Positions 29,309 to 37,988 of a stretch of 64,000 bases of DNA are shown here, one piece after another. This stretch comes from Komarekiella atlantica HA4396-MV6. GTDB taxonomy: Bacteria; Cyanobacteriota; Cyanobacteriia; Cyanobacteriales; Nostocaceae. Position 1 is the first letter of the stretch; the number at the start of each line of letters is the position of its first letter. The DNA is taken from contig JAHHHK010000015.1 of assembly GCA_019359395.1 (NCBI GenBank), forward strand, positions 1-64,000. The letters are read 5' to 3'. A program made the translations under genes and the position numbers. The notes beneath the pieces are model-generated. The model did not search any database and was not told the DNA's origin. It was given only the letters and a program-made list of their open reading frames with translations.

Positions 29309-30036
29309 ATTCTAACTTAACAACTCAGGACAAAGAGCGAATCATCAACCCCATTGAGCGCCCCACAGTCACTCAAGACCTTTCAGAAAATGTCATTCTG
29401 ACGACGGTTGATGATCTTTACAACTGGGCGCGGCTTTCTAGTCTGTGGCCGTTGCTATTTGGCACTGCTTGCTGCTTTATTGAGTTTGCAGCTTTAATTG
29501 GCTCACGATTTGACTTTGACCGTTTTGGACTAATTCCTCGCTCTAGTCCTCGTCAAGCCGATTTAATTATTACGGCAGGCACAATCACTATGAAGATGGC
29601 TCCCCAACTGGTGCGTCTTTATGAACAAATGCCAGAGCCGAAGTATGTAATTGCGATGGGAGCTTGTACGATTACTGGCGGGATGTTCAGCGTTGATTCT
29701 CCTACGGCAGTGCGTGGAGTTGATAAACTGATTCCTGTGGATGTGTACTTGCCTGGTTGTCCTCCTCGTCCCGAAGCAATTATCGACGCGATTATTAAGC
29801 TGCGGAAGAAGATCACCAATGATTCGATGCAAGAGCGGGGTAAAATCAAGCAAACCCACCGCTACTACAGCACGACTCATAATCTAAAGCCAGTTGAGCA
29901 AATTTTAACTGGTAAGTATATGCAGTCAGAAACTCGCTCTGTACCGCCGAAGGAATTGACAGAAGCGATTGGTATGCCGATACCACCTGCGCTGCTCACA
30001 GCAAAGGCGCAAAAGGAGGAACAAACCCGTGGCTGA
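29299..30036 (+). CDS. ndhK: NDH-1 subunit K (NdhK)
   Basis: The 245-residue peripheral-arm protein has the conserved cysteines that bind cluster N2 ([38 protein letters not shown]). NdhK with NdhH forms the quinone-site region of NDH-1. It overlaps ndhC by 10 bp and its stop overlaps the ndhJ start region by 8 bp, giving the compact three-gene operon known from cyanobacteria and chloroplasts. The C-terminal 40 residues are the usual variable tail. Confidence 0.96.
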   Translation: MVLNSNLTTQDKERIINPIERPTVTQDLSENVILTTVDDLYNWARLSSLWPLLFGTACCFIEFAALIGSRFDFDRFGLIPRSSPRQADLIITAGTITMKMAPQLVRLYEQMPEPKYVIAMGACTITGGMFSVDSPTAVRGVDKLIPVDVYLPGCPPRPEAIIDAIIKLRKKITNDSMQERGKIKQTHRYYSTTHNLKPVEQILTGKYMQSETRSVPPKELTEAIGMPIPPALLTAKAQKEEQTRG

Positions 30037-30559
30037 AGAAGAATCTAAACCAGTACCGGCAGCCAAAGAAGAGTCCTTGGTAAAAGCGGGTAAAGTTTCT
30101 CAGTGGTTAACAGAAAATGGTTTTGACCATGAGTTTTTAGAACCAGACAAGAACGGGGTAGAGATAATTAAGGTGGAGCCAGATTTTTTGCTCCCCACCG
30201 CTACAGCCTTGTATGCTTATGGGTTTAATTATCTCCAGTTTCAAGGTGGTGTTGACCTTGGGCCAGGACAGGAATTGGTGAGTGTATATCACTTGATTAA
30301 AGTCGGTGATAATAGCGATCGCCCTGAAGAAGTTCGGGTTAAGGTGTTCTTACCACGAGAAAACCCCACTGTGCCATCAGTGTACTGGATTTGGAAGACC
30401 GCAGATTGGCAAGAGCGCGAGTCTTACGATATGTTCGGCATTATCTACGAAGGACACCCAAATCTCAAGCGGATTTTGATGCCGGAAGATTGGGTAGGTT
30501 GGCCTTTGCGGAAGGATTATGTCTCACCTGATTTTTACGAGTTGCAAGACGCTTATTAG
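30029..30559 (+). CDS. ndhJ: NDH-1 subunit J (NdhJ)
   Basis: The 176-residue protein is the NuoC/30-kDa subunit homologue with the conserved C-terminal [39 protein letters not shown] and KDYV segments. I chose the GTG at 30029 ([10 protein letters not shown]) because AAGGAGGAA lies 8 bp upstream. The longer open frame reaches back into ndhK without support. The first 8 bp overlap the end of ndhK. NdhJ belongs to the peripheral arm with NdhK. A terminator follows about 85 bp downstream. Confidence 0.95.
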   Translation: MAEEESKPVPAAKEESLVKAGKVSQWLTENGFDHEFLEPDKNGVEIIKVEPDFLLPTATALYAYGFNYLQFQGGVDLGPGQELVSVYHLIKVGDNSDRPEEVRVKVFLPRENPTVPSVYWIWKTADWQERESYDMFGIIYEGHPNLKRILMPEDWVGWPLRKDYVSPDFYELQDAY

Positions 30560-30570
30560 TAGATAGTGCT

Positions 30571-30616
30571 GAATCGAGACGCGATGAATCGAGACGCGAT
30601 GAATCGCGTCTGTACA
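30571..30616. repeat. GAGACGCGAT direct/inverted repeat cluster
   Basis: Two direct 15-bp copies GAATCGAGACGCGAT are followed by GAATCGCGTCT, the inverted half. The same palindromic unit recurs at 32505-32569, so it is a dispersed short repeat. Confidence 0.7.
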
Positions 30617-30642
30617 ATGTAGTGCTGAGTTTGGCAGTGATT

Positions 30643-30676
30643 AACCCCTTTCCGGTGGCGGAGAGGGGTTATGTTT
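30643..30676 (+). terminator. Terminator of the ndhC-K-J operon
   Basis: AACCCCTTTCC pairs with GGAGAGGGGTT (one G-T wobble) around a GGTGGC loop, followed by ATGTTTTT. It lies about 85 bp after ndhJ, just past the dispersed repeats. Confidence 0.65.
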
Positions 30677-30940
30677 TTGGTGTTTCATGTCAAGTCGGTT
30701 GACAAAATTTGCTGTAATTCATTGACTGTAATAAAACCGAATAATACTGATGCGGCAGCACGCGCAATACAAGCAATTGTTTCTTCAGGTGAGAGCCTAC
30801 AGCAGAATCCTCGTCGAGGTGCGATTGTAGATGAAATAGCAGGCTTACGAAAACTTTTAGTTTCTTTTGGTAAATACGGCTTTATAATTCACTACGTTAT
30901 TCTACGCATCTATCACGGGCGAGAGAATCAACTTCGTTAG
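30671..30940 (+). pseudogene. Decayed RelE/ParE-type toxin gene
   Basis: The 89-codon frame contains DAAARAIQAIVSSGESLQQN, then PRRGAIVDEIAGLRKLLVSF, GKYGFIIHYVI and LRIYHGRENQLR. These are the ordered blocks of ParE/RelE toxins, which are ribonucleases or gyrase poisons paired with an antitoxin. The usual acidic loop between the HYVI strand and the final LRIYHGRE strand is missing, and the N-terminus (SVDKICCNSLTVIK) does not look like a toxin start. There is no antitoxin frame upstream, where the NDH terminator lies. It is probably a remnant. Starts at 30671 or later are possible. Confidence 0.5.
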
Positions 30941-31095
30941 TATTAATTTTCATGTTGAGAAGATTGGGCTACCTGCTCCCTCTCGACATCTCCAGCAATT
31001 ACCGTAACCGCTTGCTCAACTCTTGAAGCAAACATTGGAAAAAGGAGAATCTGAAGCGATCGCCATCAAACATCACAACCAAATCTGTGAAAAAA

Positions 31096-31659
31096 TTACT
31101 CTAATAACCAACCAAAAACAGACGCCACGCTCAGATTTAACTCATTAGCAAAAGATGGAACAGGAAGTTTTTGCTGTAGTTCATCAAATACTTCTGGTTG
31201 CTGCTTGGGAAGATAAACAAATACTGTTTGCTCATTTGGATCAATTAACCAACCCATTTGAGTGCCAAAATTGAGGCAACGCAAAATATTTTTGGTAACT
31301 TTTGTTTGACTTTGGTCAGGTGAGAGAATCTCAATTGTCCAGTCAGGAGCTATTAAAAAGGTATTAGCAACCTCGCCTTTTTCGTCGCGGGGAATTCTAC
31401 CCCAAGTAAACACAGACACATCTGGAATTATTGATCGTCCATTAAATGTGCAACGTAACTCTGAAAATGCTCGTGCAATCTGTTGAGGTTTAAGAATTAC
31501 GTTGACAGTAGTAGAAAACTCGGTTTGAATCGTGCTGTGCTTACCCTGTGGCATTGGTTTCTGGATGATTTGTCCATCAATATATTCGCTAGCAGGTTCT
31601 GTTTCTGGTAGCTTGAGAAACTCATCTAAAGTTATCGATTTAGATGGGGTCTGTAGCAT
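31096..31659 (-). CDS. Uma2-family (DUF820) predicted endonuclease
   Basis: The 187-residue protein has the Uma2 layout common in cyanobacteria: N-terminal TLDEFLKLPETEPASEYIDG, QKPMPQGKHSTIQ, then VPDVSVF-like and DWTIEILSPDQSQTKVTKNI with the core acidic residues of a PD-(D/E)XK fold, and GWLIDPNEQTVFVYLP. The family is predicted to be a restriction-like nuclease, but its biological role is unproved and cyanobacteria carry dozens of copies. It is a single gene flanked by small repeats and relics. Confidence 0.85.
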   Translation of the reverse strand: MLQTPSKSITLDEFLKLPETEPASEYIDGQIIQKPMPQGKHSTIQTEFSTTVNVILKPQQIARAFSELRCTFNGRSIIPDVSVFTWGRIPRDEKGEVANTFLIAPDWTIEILSPDQSQTKVTKNILRCLNFGTQMGWLIDPNEQTVFVYLPKQQPEVFDELQQKLPVPSFANELNLSVASVFGWLLE

Positions 31660-31767
31660 TAGGGCTTTCTTGTAAAAAAGAGTTTGATTAGCTTTATATT
31701 AATTTTAATGGTGCGTTGACCTTTGTGACAACGCACCCTTATCTAAAGAAGGGGCGAGTCCAAACAA

Positions 31768-32136
31768 TTACTTCACAGATGTCACTGTTTGGTTTACTAC
31801 TGGACGTGCTTTTTTACGGTCTGACCTGCGCGTTCCACCAGCCATCCCATACTCATCACTATTTTTGCCATAGCGAGATGCAACATTCAATAGCATTTGC
31901 TCAGAATAAGTATTCAACTCACGTTCTGCTTCTATTAATGCATTGTGTGTCTTATCTACTATTGTTTGTGCTTGATTATAAGCGGCTAGCTTCTCTCGTA
32001 ACTCAATTACTTTAGTGTTGTAAGTAGCAATTGAAAACCCATTACTAAAGTCTAACCCAGGGTTAATTGTCTGCATTCCTTCAATCCGTCGTTCAGCTTT
32101 GGTCAGTGCGATGGAGTTTCGTTTCCGTTGCGTCAT
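31768..32136 (-). CDS. Small basic protein of unknown function
   Basis: The 122-residue protein is basic at both ends (MTQRKRNSIALTKAERR; GGTRRSDRKKARPV) with a helical middle (IELREKLAAYNQAQTIVDKT, HNALIEAERELNTYSEQMLL). The C-terminal region SRYGKNSDEYGMAGGTRRSD is similar in feel to other Nostocales proteins that I cannot name. The predicted helical, positively charged architecture would suit nucleic-acid or membrane-surface binding, but this is a guess. Confidence 0.6.
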   Translation of the reverse strand: MTQRKRNSIALTKAERRIEGMQTINPGLDFSNGFSIATYNTKVIELREKLAAYNQAQTIVDKTHNALIEAERELNTYSEQMLLNVASRYGKNSDEYGMAGGTRRSDRKKARPVVNQTVTSVK

Positions 32137-32318
32137 ATAGTTTTCCTGTTTGGATTAATTTATAAATAACCCTGAGATTACACACTGAGTTATTTATATA
32201 TCATCAGAATACGCAATAAGCAGATGCACCAGCCACAGTGAAGTTACAGAATTATAAAAGCATTGGATGGCATTAGCCAACTAGATAAATACGAGTATAT
32301 TTGCTGAAATTCGTTGAA

Positions 32319-32486
32319 AAAAGCTAGTTTTGAAGTCACAAAAGCTGGTTTTGAAGTTGCAAAAGCTAGTTTTGAAGTCACAAAAGCTAGTTTTGAAGTC
32401 GCAAAAGCTAGTTTTGAAGTCACAAAAGCAGGTTTTGAAGTCACAAAAGCAGGTTTTGAAGTCACAAAAGCTGGTTTTGAAGTCGC
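32319..32486 (+). repeat. Eight tandem copies of a 21-bp unit
   Basis: The unit AAAAGCTAGTTTTGAAGTCAC is repeated eight times with single-base variants. The plus frame reads KASFEVT/KAGFEVA (seven residues per unit) and the minus strand is also open (roughly TSKPAFV). A start-like TTG at 32314 and an end after FEVAELYFM would give 63 residues. I see no ribosome-binding site. It may be a short repeat protein or non-coding minisatellite DNA. Confidence 0.75.
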
Positions 32487-32504
32487 GGAGCTTTATTTCA
32501 TGTA

Positions 32505-32569
32505 GAGACGCGATAAATCGCGTCTAAAAAATTGACACGTTAGAGAGACGCGATAAATCGCCGTCTCTA
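32505..32569. repeat. Pair of GAGACGCGATAAATCGCGTCT palindromes
   Basis: The first palindrome is at 32505-32525. A second, slightly longer one (TAGAGAGACGCGATAAATCG, then CCGTCTCTA) is at 32541-32569. Related units occur at 30571-30616, supporting a dispersed repeat family. Confidence 0.65.
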
Positions 32570-32741
32570 CAAAGAATGTACTCGTCAATTATTCTTTGAC
32601 AGACTACTGACTAATAGTAACAACAGCTACCATCGCATCGGCTAGAGGGGAATGATACGAAGCACACTAAAAATTTATTTTTTTAACTGAAAATTTTATT
32701 TTATTTATGTGTTAAGTAGCTTTCAGGATGTTATCTGTATA

Positions 32742-32790
32742 ATCTATCATTCAGTCTAAATTATCGAATGTATCATCTATCATTCAGTCT
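32742..32790. repeat. Two direct 16-bp repeats upstream of the ATPase-TPR operon
   Basis: ATCTATCATTCAGTCT occurs at 32742-32757 and 32775-32790, 33 bp apart centre to centre, about three helical turns. They lie about 215-265 bp before the 33006 start, a position suited to a regulator-binding site. This is inferred from sequence only. Confidence 0.55.
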
Positions 32791-33005
32791 TATTGATTAT
32801 TGACCTCTGTTACTTATTGATAGGTTGAAATTTGGGGGTTAGGGCATCTCTTTTTAAGACATAACATACTACTCACTTAGTAGTTATTTATTAACGTAGT
32901 TTTAGAAGTTATGTAGGCATACTCTATCCTAAACATTGCTTGAACTTTTGCTGCAAAAATCATGAGCCATTATATGGATAGTTAGCACGTTTACGGCACT
33001 ATCCA

Positions 33006-34298
33006 ATGTCTCAAGAATTATTAAATGCCTTTCAAGAAGCATACAGCAATCTCGAACTGTTCCCGTTGATGGAACAGAACGAAATGGAAAGATTTAGAGT
33101 GGAATATGGTGATGATTTAATTGCAGACCTTAACCAATTAGTTGAAGATAGTCCGAATGGAGATGGCAAAATTGTCTTTACAGGGCATCGGGGATGTGGT
33201 AAGTCAACTTTGTTAGCTGAGTTTAGTAGGCAAATTCAAAATAAATATTTTGTAGTTCTATTTTCTATTGCTGACAAAATTGAGATGTCGGCTGTTAATC
33301 ATATTAATATTTTGTTTGCGATCGCAGTTAATTTAATGACCGAAGCGGAAGCACGTAGAGTTGAAATTCCTCAATCAACTAAGGAAGCTCTTTATCAGTG
33401 GTTTGCTACCCGGACTCGCACTGAAGAGTTAAATTTGCAGGTAGAAGCCGGAATTGGGTTTGATTTACTAAAGTTGATTAGCTCTAAATTAAAAGCTGAT
33501 GCTACTGTTCGGGATGAAATTAAGCAAGAATTTGAGCGCAAAGTATCAGATTTGGTTGCCAGAATTAACGAAATAGCTGCTCTGATTCAAGCGGCTACAA
33601 AACAAGATGTCTTAGTAATTATTGATGATTTAGATAAACTTGATTTAGGAAGAGTTAACGAAATTTACAGAGACAATATTAAGGCTCTTTGCCAACCGAA
33701 TTTTCGGATTATCTACACTATCCCAATTGCTGTACTGCGCGAAACCTTTATCAGTACAATAATTGCTACTGAGACTAACGACCAAGTTGTGGCAATGCCT
33801 GTGTTGAAAATCTTTGAAAAAGGTAAAAATCGGCTGCCTAATGCTCAGCCACGCTCTGAAGCAACAAAGATTCTCGGTGCAGTTTTACAAAAACGGATTT
33901 CTAGTGAATTAATAGCAGCGGAAACATCTGAAAAAATTGTTGTATACAGTGGTGGTGTGTTGCGAGAGCTAATTCGGATTTCTAAAGAATGTTGCCGTAT
34001 TTGTTTGCGAATGATTCGGCGAAACCCGACAGCAGAAGTTATTATTGATGATAAAATTTTATTCCAAGCAATTAATAAAATACGCAATGATTTCTCTATA
34101 CGTTTAGGAAAGGTTGATATAGATATTTTGCAAAGTGTTTATAAGCAATTTATGCCTGATGATCCCAAACAAACAGAGTTTTTAGATTTGCTGCATGGAC
34201 TGTATGTTTTGGAATATCGCACTGATGAAACTTGGTACGATGTTCACCCAATTATTATAGAAAGCTTGAAGGTTCAGGGGGTTATTCATGTCGAGTGA
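33006..34298 (+). CDS. P-loop ATPase, paralogue of the 11291 gene
   Basis: The 430-residue ATPase has Walker A GHRGCGKST at 60-68, Walker B VLVIIDDLDKLD at about 202-213, YTIPIAVL near 236 and a C-terminal winged-helix-like segment ending LLHGLYVLEYRTDETWYDVH. Each landmark aligns with the 11291 protein, although overall identity is low. The next gene begins inside its last codons (11-bp overlap), so the two are translated together. No effector domain is recognised; by position it should be the ATPase switch acting on the TPR protein. Confidence 0.75.
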   Translation: MSQELLNAFQEAYSNLELFPLMEQNEMERFRVEYGDDLIADLNQLVEDSPNGDGKIVFTGHRGCGKSTLLAEFSRQIQNKYFVVLFSIADKIEMSAVNHINILFAIAVNLMTEAEARRVEIPQSTKEALYQWFATRTRTEELNLQVEAGIGFDLLKLISSKLKADATVRDEIKQEFERKVSDLVARINEIAALIQAATKQDVLVIIDDLDKLDLGRVNEIYRDNIKALCQPNFRIIYTIPIAVLRETFISTIIATETNDQVVAMPVLKIFEKGKNRLPNAQPRSEATKILGAVLQKRISSELIAAETSEKIVVYSGGVLRELIRISKECCRICLRMIRRNPTAEVIIDDKILFQAINKIRNDFSIRLGKVDIDILQSVYKQFMPDDPKQTEFLDLLHGLYVLEYRTDETWYDVHPIIIESLKVQGVIHVE

Positions 34299-36048
34299 GG
34301 AATTTATAGATGATGGAGAAAACCAAGATGCTTATGATGATTTAATCGTTTCTATTGAAGCTCAAAAACAAGGATTAAATTTATTGATTGCCGTTTGCGA
34401 TGATGCTAAATTTCGTGATCATATTATTGCTCAATATGAAGCCGAATTACAACCTGCTTTCCATTCATATCGAGTAACTTTAGCACGTCAAGAGCCAAGT
34501 TTGAAAGCTGCGCTTAATCAACTTGTGCAACAAGAAGAATATCTGCGTCAGCATAACTCAGCGGTGATCACTGTGACGGGTGCTGAGCAACTTTATTTTC
34601 TCAGATTGGGAAAAGAGCAATCGGAACAGGAAAAGTTTTTTGGTTATTTACAGTGGACACGGGAAGGATTACGCGAATTTCCTTTTGCGATCGTGCTTTG
34701 GGTAACTAACCAAATTCTAGTCAACTTAATTAAAAAAGCTCCTGATTTTTGGAGTTGGCGTAATGGGGTTTTTCGGTTTATATCTAAAAAAACAAATGCT
34801 ATTGCTTGTAAAGAATTAGAACCTATACGCTTTGTTTTTAGAGACACAGAATTGGCTAGCACAGATACTAATGAAAATAATCCTTTTTTCTTGCCCATTC
34901 AAGATTTACAAAGTTTAATCGAGAAGATAGAACAGGAACGAGGAGTTAGAGATCCCAGCTTGGCTACTTTATATTCAAGGTTGGCTGATATTTACCGCAG
35001 CAGGTTGGATAGAGGGGAATCTCAGAATTATCAAGAAGAACAGGAACTAGCAATAAAATATTGGCGTAAGGCGATTGAACTACAAAATGAATCAGGTTTG
35101 CAGATAGACTTATCCGCTAGTCTCAACAATCTCGCAGGACTATACCGTGCTACAGGACGCTACAGTGAAGCGGAACCTTTATATCAACAAGCTTTAGAAC
35201 TGAGGAAACGTCTGCTGGGAGACAACCATCCTGCTTTCGCTACTAGCCTGAATAACTTGGCGGGACTCTACAAATCGACTGGACAATACAACAAAGCGGA
35301 ACTTTTATATCAACAAGCTTTGGAATTAAGGAAACGTTTATTAGGAGACAACCATTCCGATGTTGCCGCTAGTCTTAACAACCTGGCACTACTATACGAT
35401 GAACAAGGACGTTATGACGAAGCAGAACCTTTGTATCTGCAATCATTAGAACTAGGAAAACGGCTGCTTGGTGAAAACCATCCCTCTTTCGCTCACATAC
35501 TGAATAATTTAGCACTACTCTATTATCATCAAGGACGCTACAGTGAAGCTGAACCTTTGTCGCAACAGGCAATAGAACTAGATAAGCGTTTTTTGGGAGA
35601 AGATAATCCCGATGTTGCTACAGACATTCATAATTTGGGATTAATATACCGCGCTCAAGGACTTTATGACCAAGCCGAATCATTGTTTTTGCAATCCTTG
35701 GAACTCAAGGAGCGTCTATTACAAAAGGCTCATCCTCTTTTGGCAGATACTATCTACGCTCTTGGTTATATGTACAGAGAACAGGGGCGTTACAATGAGG
35801 CAGAACCCTTGTGTTTAAAAGCGTTAGAACTTGATAAAAATTTATTAGGAGATAAGCATCCCAATGTTGCTGAAAGTCTCAACAATCTAGCAGAAATCTA
35901 TCGTGTAACAGGACGCTACAGTGAAGCAAAACCTCTTTATTTGCAAGCTTTAGATATTTGTGGCCGAGTTTGGGGCGCAAATAATGTTCGTACTATTAAT
36001 GTCCGTCAAAATCTGGAAAAACTTGGCATAGCAATGCAAGGTAATTAA
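34288..36048 (+). CDS. TPR protein with an N-terminal domain shared with the 12845 protein
   Basis: The 586-residue protein has two parts. Residues about 1-200 form a domain that reads like an inactive P-loop or Rossmann domain, with ALILxxC-type strand, VITVTGAEQLYFLRLG and FPFAIVLWVTNQILVNLIKK, then APDFWSW. The last block aligns with FPLVLWLQDEVASLLSRL, then APDFKSW in the 12845 protein. The rest is seven 42-residue tetratricopeptide units of the kinesin-light-chain kind (about 280-570; LNNLALLYYHQGRYSEAEPL is typical). TPRs bind partner proteins. Its ATG overlaps the ATPase gene, so the pair is translationally coupled. Confidence 0.85.
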   Translation: MSSEEFIDDGENQDAYDDLIVSIEAQKQGLNLLIAVCDDAKFRDHIIAQYEAELQPAFHSYRVTLARQEPSLKAALNQLVQQEEYLRQHNSAVITVTGAEQLYFLRLGKEQSEQEKFFGYLQWTREGLREFPFAIVLWVTNQILVNLIKKAPDFWSWRNGVFRFISKKTNAIACKELEPIRFVFRDTELASTDTNENNPFFLPIQDLQSLIEKIEQERGVRDPSLATLYSRLADIYRSRLDRGESQNYQEEQELAIKYWRKAIELQNESGLQIDLSASLNNLAGLYRATGRYSEAEPLYQQALELRKRLLGDNHPAFATSLNNLAGLYKSTGQYNKAELLYQQALELRKRLLGDNHSDVAASLNNLALLYDEQGRYDEAEPLYLQSLELGKRLLGENHPSFAHILNNLALLYYHQGRYSEAEPLSQQAIELDKRFLGEDNPDVATDIHNLGLIYRAQGLYDQAESLFLQSLELKERLLQKAHPLLADTIYALGYMYREQGRYNEAEPLCLKALELDKNLLGDKHPNVAESLNNLAEIYRVTGRYSEAKPLYLQALDICGRVWGANNVRTINVRQNLEKLGIAMQGN

Positions 36049-36191
36049 AAATTATCAAATTAAATCGCTATCTTTTCGTATTTTGCTTTGAGCTAAGTGT
36101 CTTATTAAACTCTTTATTTATGCTGAATCGAAAGGCGATCGCAATTCTTGATAAACTTTGAATATAAAATTTTCGCTGTGGTCAAATCTAG

Positions 36192-37043
36192 GTGCAAACT
36201 GACAAAATATTCTATAGCATATTTCAAGCTTTTCCTAGCATATTTTTTGAAATAATTGGTGACACAACTGTTAATACCAACGCCTATCAATTTGTTTCTG
36301 TTGAACTAAAAGATACTGCCTTTCGCATTGATGGGGTATTCATTCCAACAGATGAAACTACAAACCAACCGTTGTACTTTGTTGAAGTTCAGTTTCAACT
36401 AGACTCAACTTTTTATAGACGCTTATTTGCTGAAATTTTTCTTTACCTGCGTCAAAACGAATCTGTTAATTTTTGGCGTGCTGTGGTTATCTATCCCCAA
36501 AGGAGTTTAGATACAGAGGACAAACTACCATATCGTTTGCTGCTGGACAGTCCACAAGTGCAGTGCGTTTATTTAGATGAATTAGATACAGCAGAGAACT
36601 CACTTCAAGTGGCAATTATTAAATTAATTATCGAAAGAGAAGAGACAGCTGTTGAGATAGGTAGAGAATTGATTTTGCAGGCAAAGCAACAACTAGTAGA
36701 TGAAACAACCAGGAAGCAAATTGTAGAATTGATAGAAACCATCCTTTTATACAAATTTACCCGGCTAAGCCGAGAGGAGTTGGCTCAAATGTTAGGCATA
36801 GACGATGAATTCAAAAAGAGCAGAATGTATCAATCAATCAAAGAAGACGGATTGGAAGAAGGTAGACAGGAAGGTAGACAGGAAGGTAGACAGGAAGGTA
36901 GACAGCAAGGCTTAGAAGAAGGTAAGCTACAAGCTAAGTTAGAATCTATACCTAGGTTATTGGCACTGGGATTAAGTGTTGAACAAGTAGCAGTGGCTCT
37001 AGATTTGACGGTGGAGCGAGTGCAGCAAGCAGTTGAAAATTAG
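36192..37043 (+). CDS. Rpn-family (DUF2887-like) PD-(D/E)XK nuclease-related protein
   Basis: The 283-residue protein (GTG start) shows the DUF2887/Rpn core: MQTDKIFYSIFQAFPSIFFE, FRIDGVFIP with the catalytic Asp, and LYFVEVQFQ with the Glu-x-Gln of a PD-(D/E)XK fold. The C-terminus is a charged stretch made of four 12-bp repeats (EGRQ units) and a helix that often ends these proteins (LGLSVEQVAVALDLTVERVQ). Such proteins are related to Rpn recombination-promoting nucleases and are abundant in cyanobacteria. It is 143 bp after the ATPase-TPR pair, on the same strand. Confidence 0.85.
   Translation: MQTDKIFYSIFQAFPSIFFEIIGDTTVNTNAYQFVSVELKDTAFRIDGVFIPTDETTNQPLYFVEVQFQLDSTFYRRLFAEIFLYLRQNESVNFWRAVVIYPQRSLDTEDKLPYRLLLDSPQVQCVYLDELDTAENSLQVAIIKLIIEREETAVEIGRELILQAKQQLVDETTRKQIVELIETILLYKFTRLSREELAQMLGIDDEFKKSRMYQSIKEDGLEEGRQEGRQEGRQEGRQQGLEEGKLQAKLESIPRLLALGLSVEQVAVALDLTVERVQQAVEN
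36858..36905 (+). repeat. Four tandem 12-bp units in the Rpn-like gene
   Basis: GAAGGTAGACAG is repeated four times exactly, encoding EGRQ x4 in the helical linker before the C-terminal helix. The number of units is likely to vary between strains. Confidence 0.85.
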
Positions 37044-37109
37044 TCTGGCTGATTCTCAATTGCTTGTGTCTTGCGCTTTATCTTTTGGAAATACTGTGTA
37101 GTATATTGC

Positions 37110-37937
37110 TTAACCGAAGCGTCCACTGATATAGTCCTCAGCTTCTTTAGTTTGAGGAGAACTGAACATTTGGGCTGTAGGACTGAACTCGACTAATTTT
37201 CCGCGACGTTTGCCATGTTCATCAATTTCTGTATTGAAGAAAGCTGTCAAATCTGCAACTCTGGAAGCTTGTTGCATATTGTGAGTCACCATAATAATGG
37301 TGTATTGCTGCTTGAGTTCTAAGCAGAGTTCTTCTACTTGACGGCTAGAAATTGGGTCGAGTGCAGAACATGGTTCATCCATTAATAATACATCTGGCTT
37401 CATGGCGATCGCACGAGCTATGCAAAGTCGTTGCTGTTGTCCGCCAGATAATGCAGTACCTTTTTCTTTGAGTTTGTCCTTGACTTCATCCCAAATAGCG
37501 GCGCGTCTGAGGGAATCTTCTACCAATTCATCAACGTTACCTTTATAACCGTTAGCACGCGGCCCAAAGGAAATATTTTCGTATATTGACTTGGGGAAAG
37601 GATTCGGTCTTTGAAAAACCATGCCGACTTGCCGTCGTAATTTTACAGAATTTATCTTAGGGTCGTAAATATTGCGATCGCGATAATTCAACCTACCCTC
37701 TACCTTAGCTCCAGGGATTAAATCATTCATCCGGTTGAAGCAACGCAGTAAAGTACTTTTACCACATCCTGAGGGCCCAATAAAAGCAATAATTTCTTTG
37801 TCAGGAATTTTTAAGTAGACATCTAAAAGTGCCAGAAATCCCCCATAGAATACCTTCACACCTTCAACATTGAAGACGCCATTATTTTGGTCGATTGTGG
37901 CACTATCTAATTTACTTCTACTATTGCTATAAGTCAT
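37110..37937 (-). CDS. pstB: Phosphate ABC transporter ATP-binding protein PstB
   Basis: The 275-residue ABC ATPase has Walker [21 protein letters not shown], signature [14 protein letters not shown], Walker [14 protein letters not shown] and the PstB-type H-loop [21 protein letters not shown] and RRGKLVEF also mark PstB. It energises high-affinity phosphate import. It is the last gene of the operon, 51 bp after pstA. Confidence 0.96.
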   Translation of the reverse strand: MTYSNSRSKLDSATIDQNNGVFNVEGVKVFYGGFLALLDVYLKIPDKEIIAFIGPSGCGKSTLLRCFNRMNDLIPGAKVEGRLNYRDRNIYDPKINSVKLRRQVGMVFQRPNPFPKSIYENISFGPRANGYKGNVDELVEDSLRRAAIWDEVKDKLKEKGTALSGGQQQRLCIARAIAMKPDVLLMDEPCSALDPISSRQVEELCLELKQQYTIIMVTHNMQQASRVADLTAFFNTEIDEHGKRRGKLVEFSPTAQMFSSPQTKEAEDYISGRFG

Positions 37938-37988
37938 TTTCCTAATCTCCTAATAATCGTGAATATATCCAATCAGATATTTAATCAT

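Larger units (their letters stand above)
32137..33005. other. Repeat-rich region between the 31768 and 33006 genes
   Basis: This 870-bp stretch has no ordinary gene. It carries a 21-bp tandem repeat (32319-32486), two GAGACGCGATAAATCGCGTCT-type palindromes (32505-32569) and two direct 16-bp copies of ATCTATCATTCAGTCT (32742 and 32775). It should also contain the promoter of the 33006-34288 pair. Confidence 0.6.

Noticed and set aside
31768-32136. Possible phage or IS protein on the minus strand
   Set aside because: Basic, helical and short, but no transposase, integrase or phage motif is visible; kept as an unknown protein only.
32319-32486. CRISPR array
   Set aside because: Units are directly adjacent without unique spacers; this is a tandem repeat, and no cas gene is in the window.
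32244-32527. Three overlapping open frames (plus and minus) over the 21-bp repeat
   Set aside because: They are an effect of a repeat unit divisible by three without stop codons; reported as a repeat, not as three genes.
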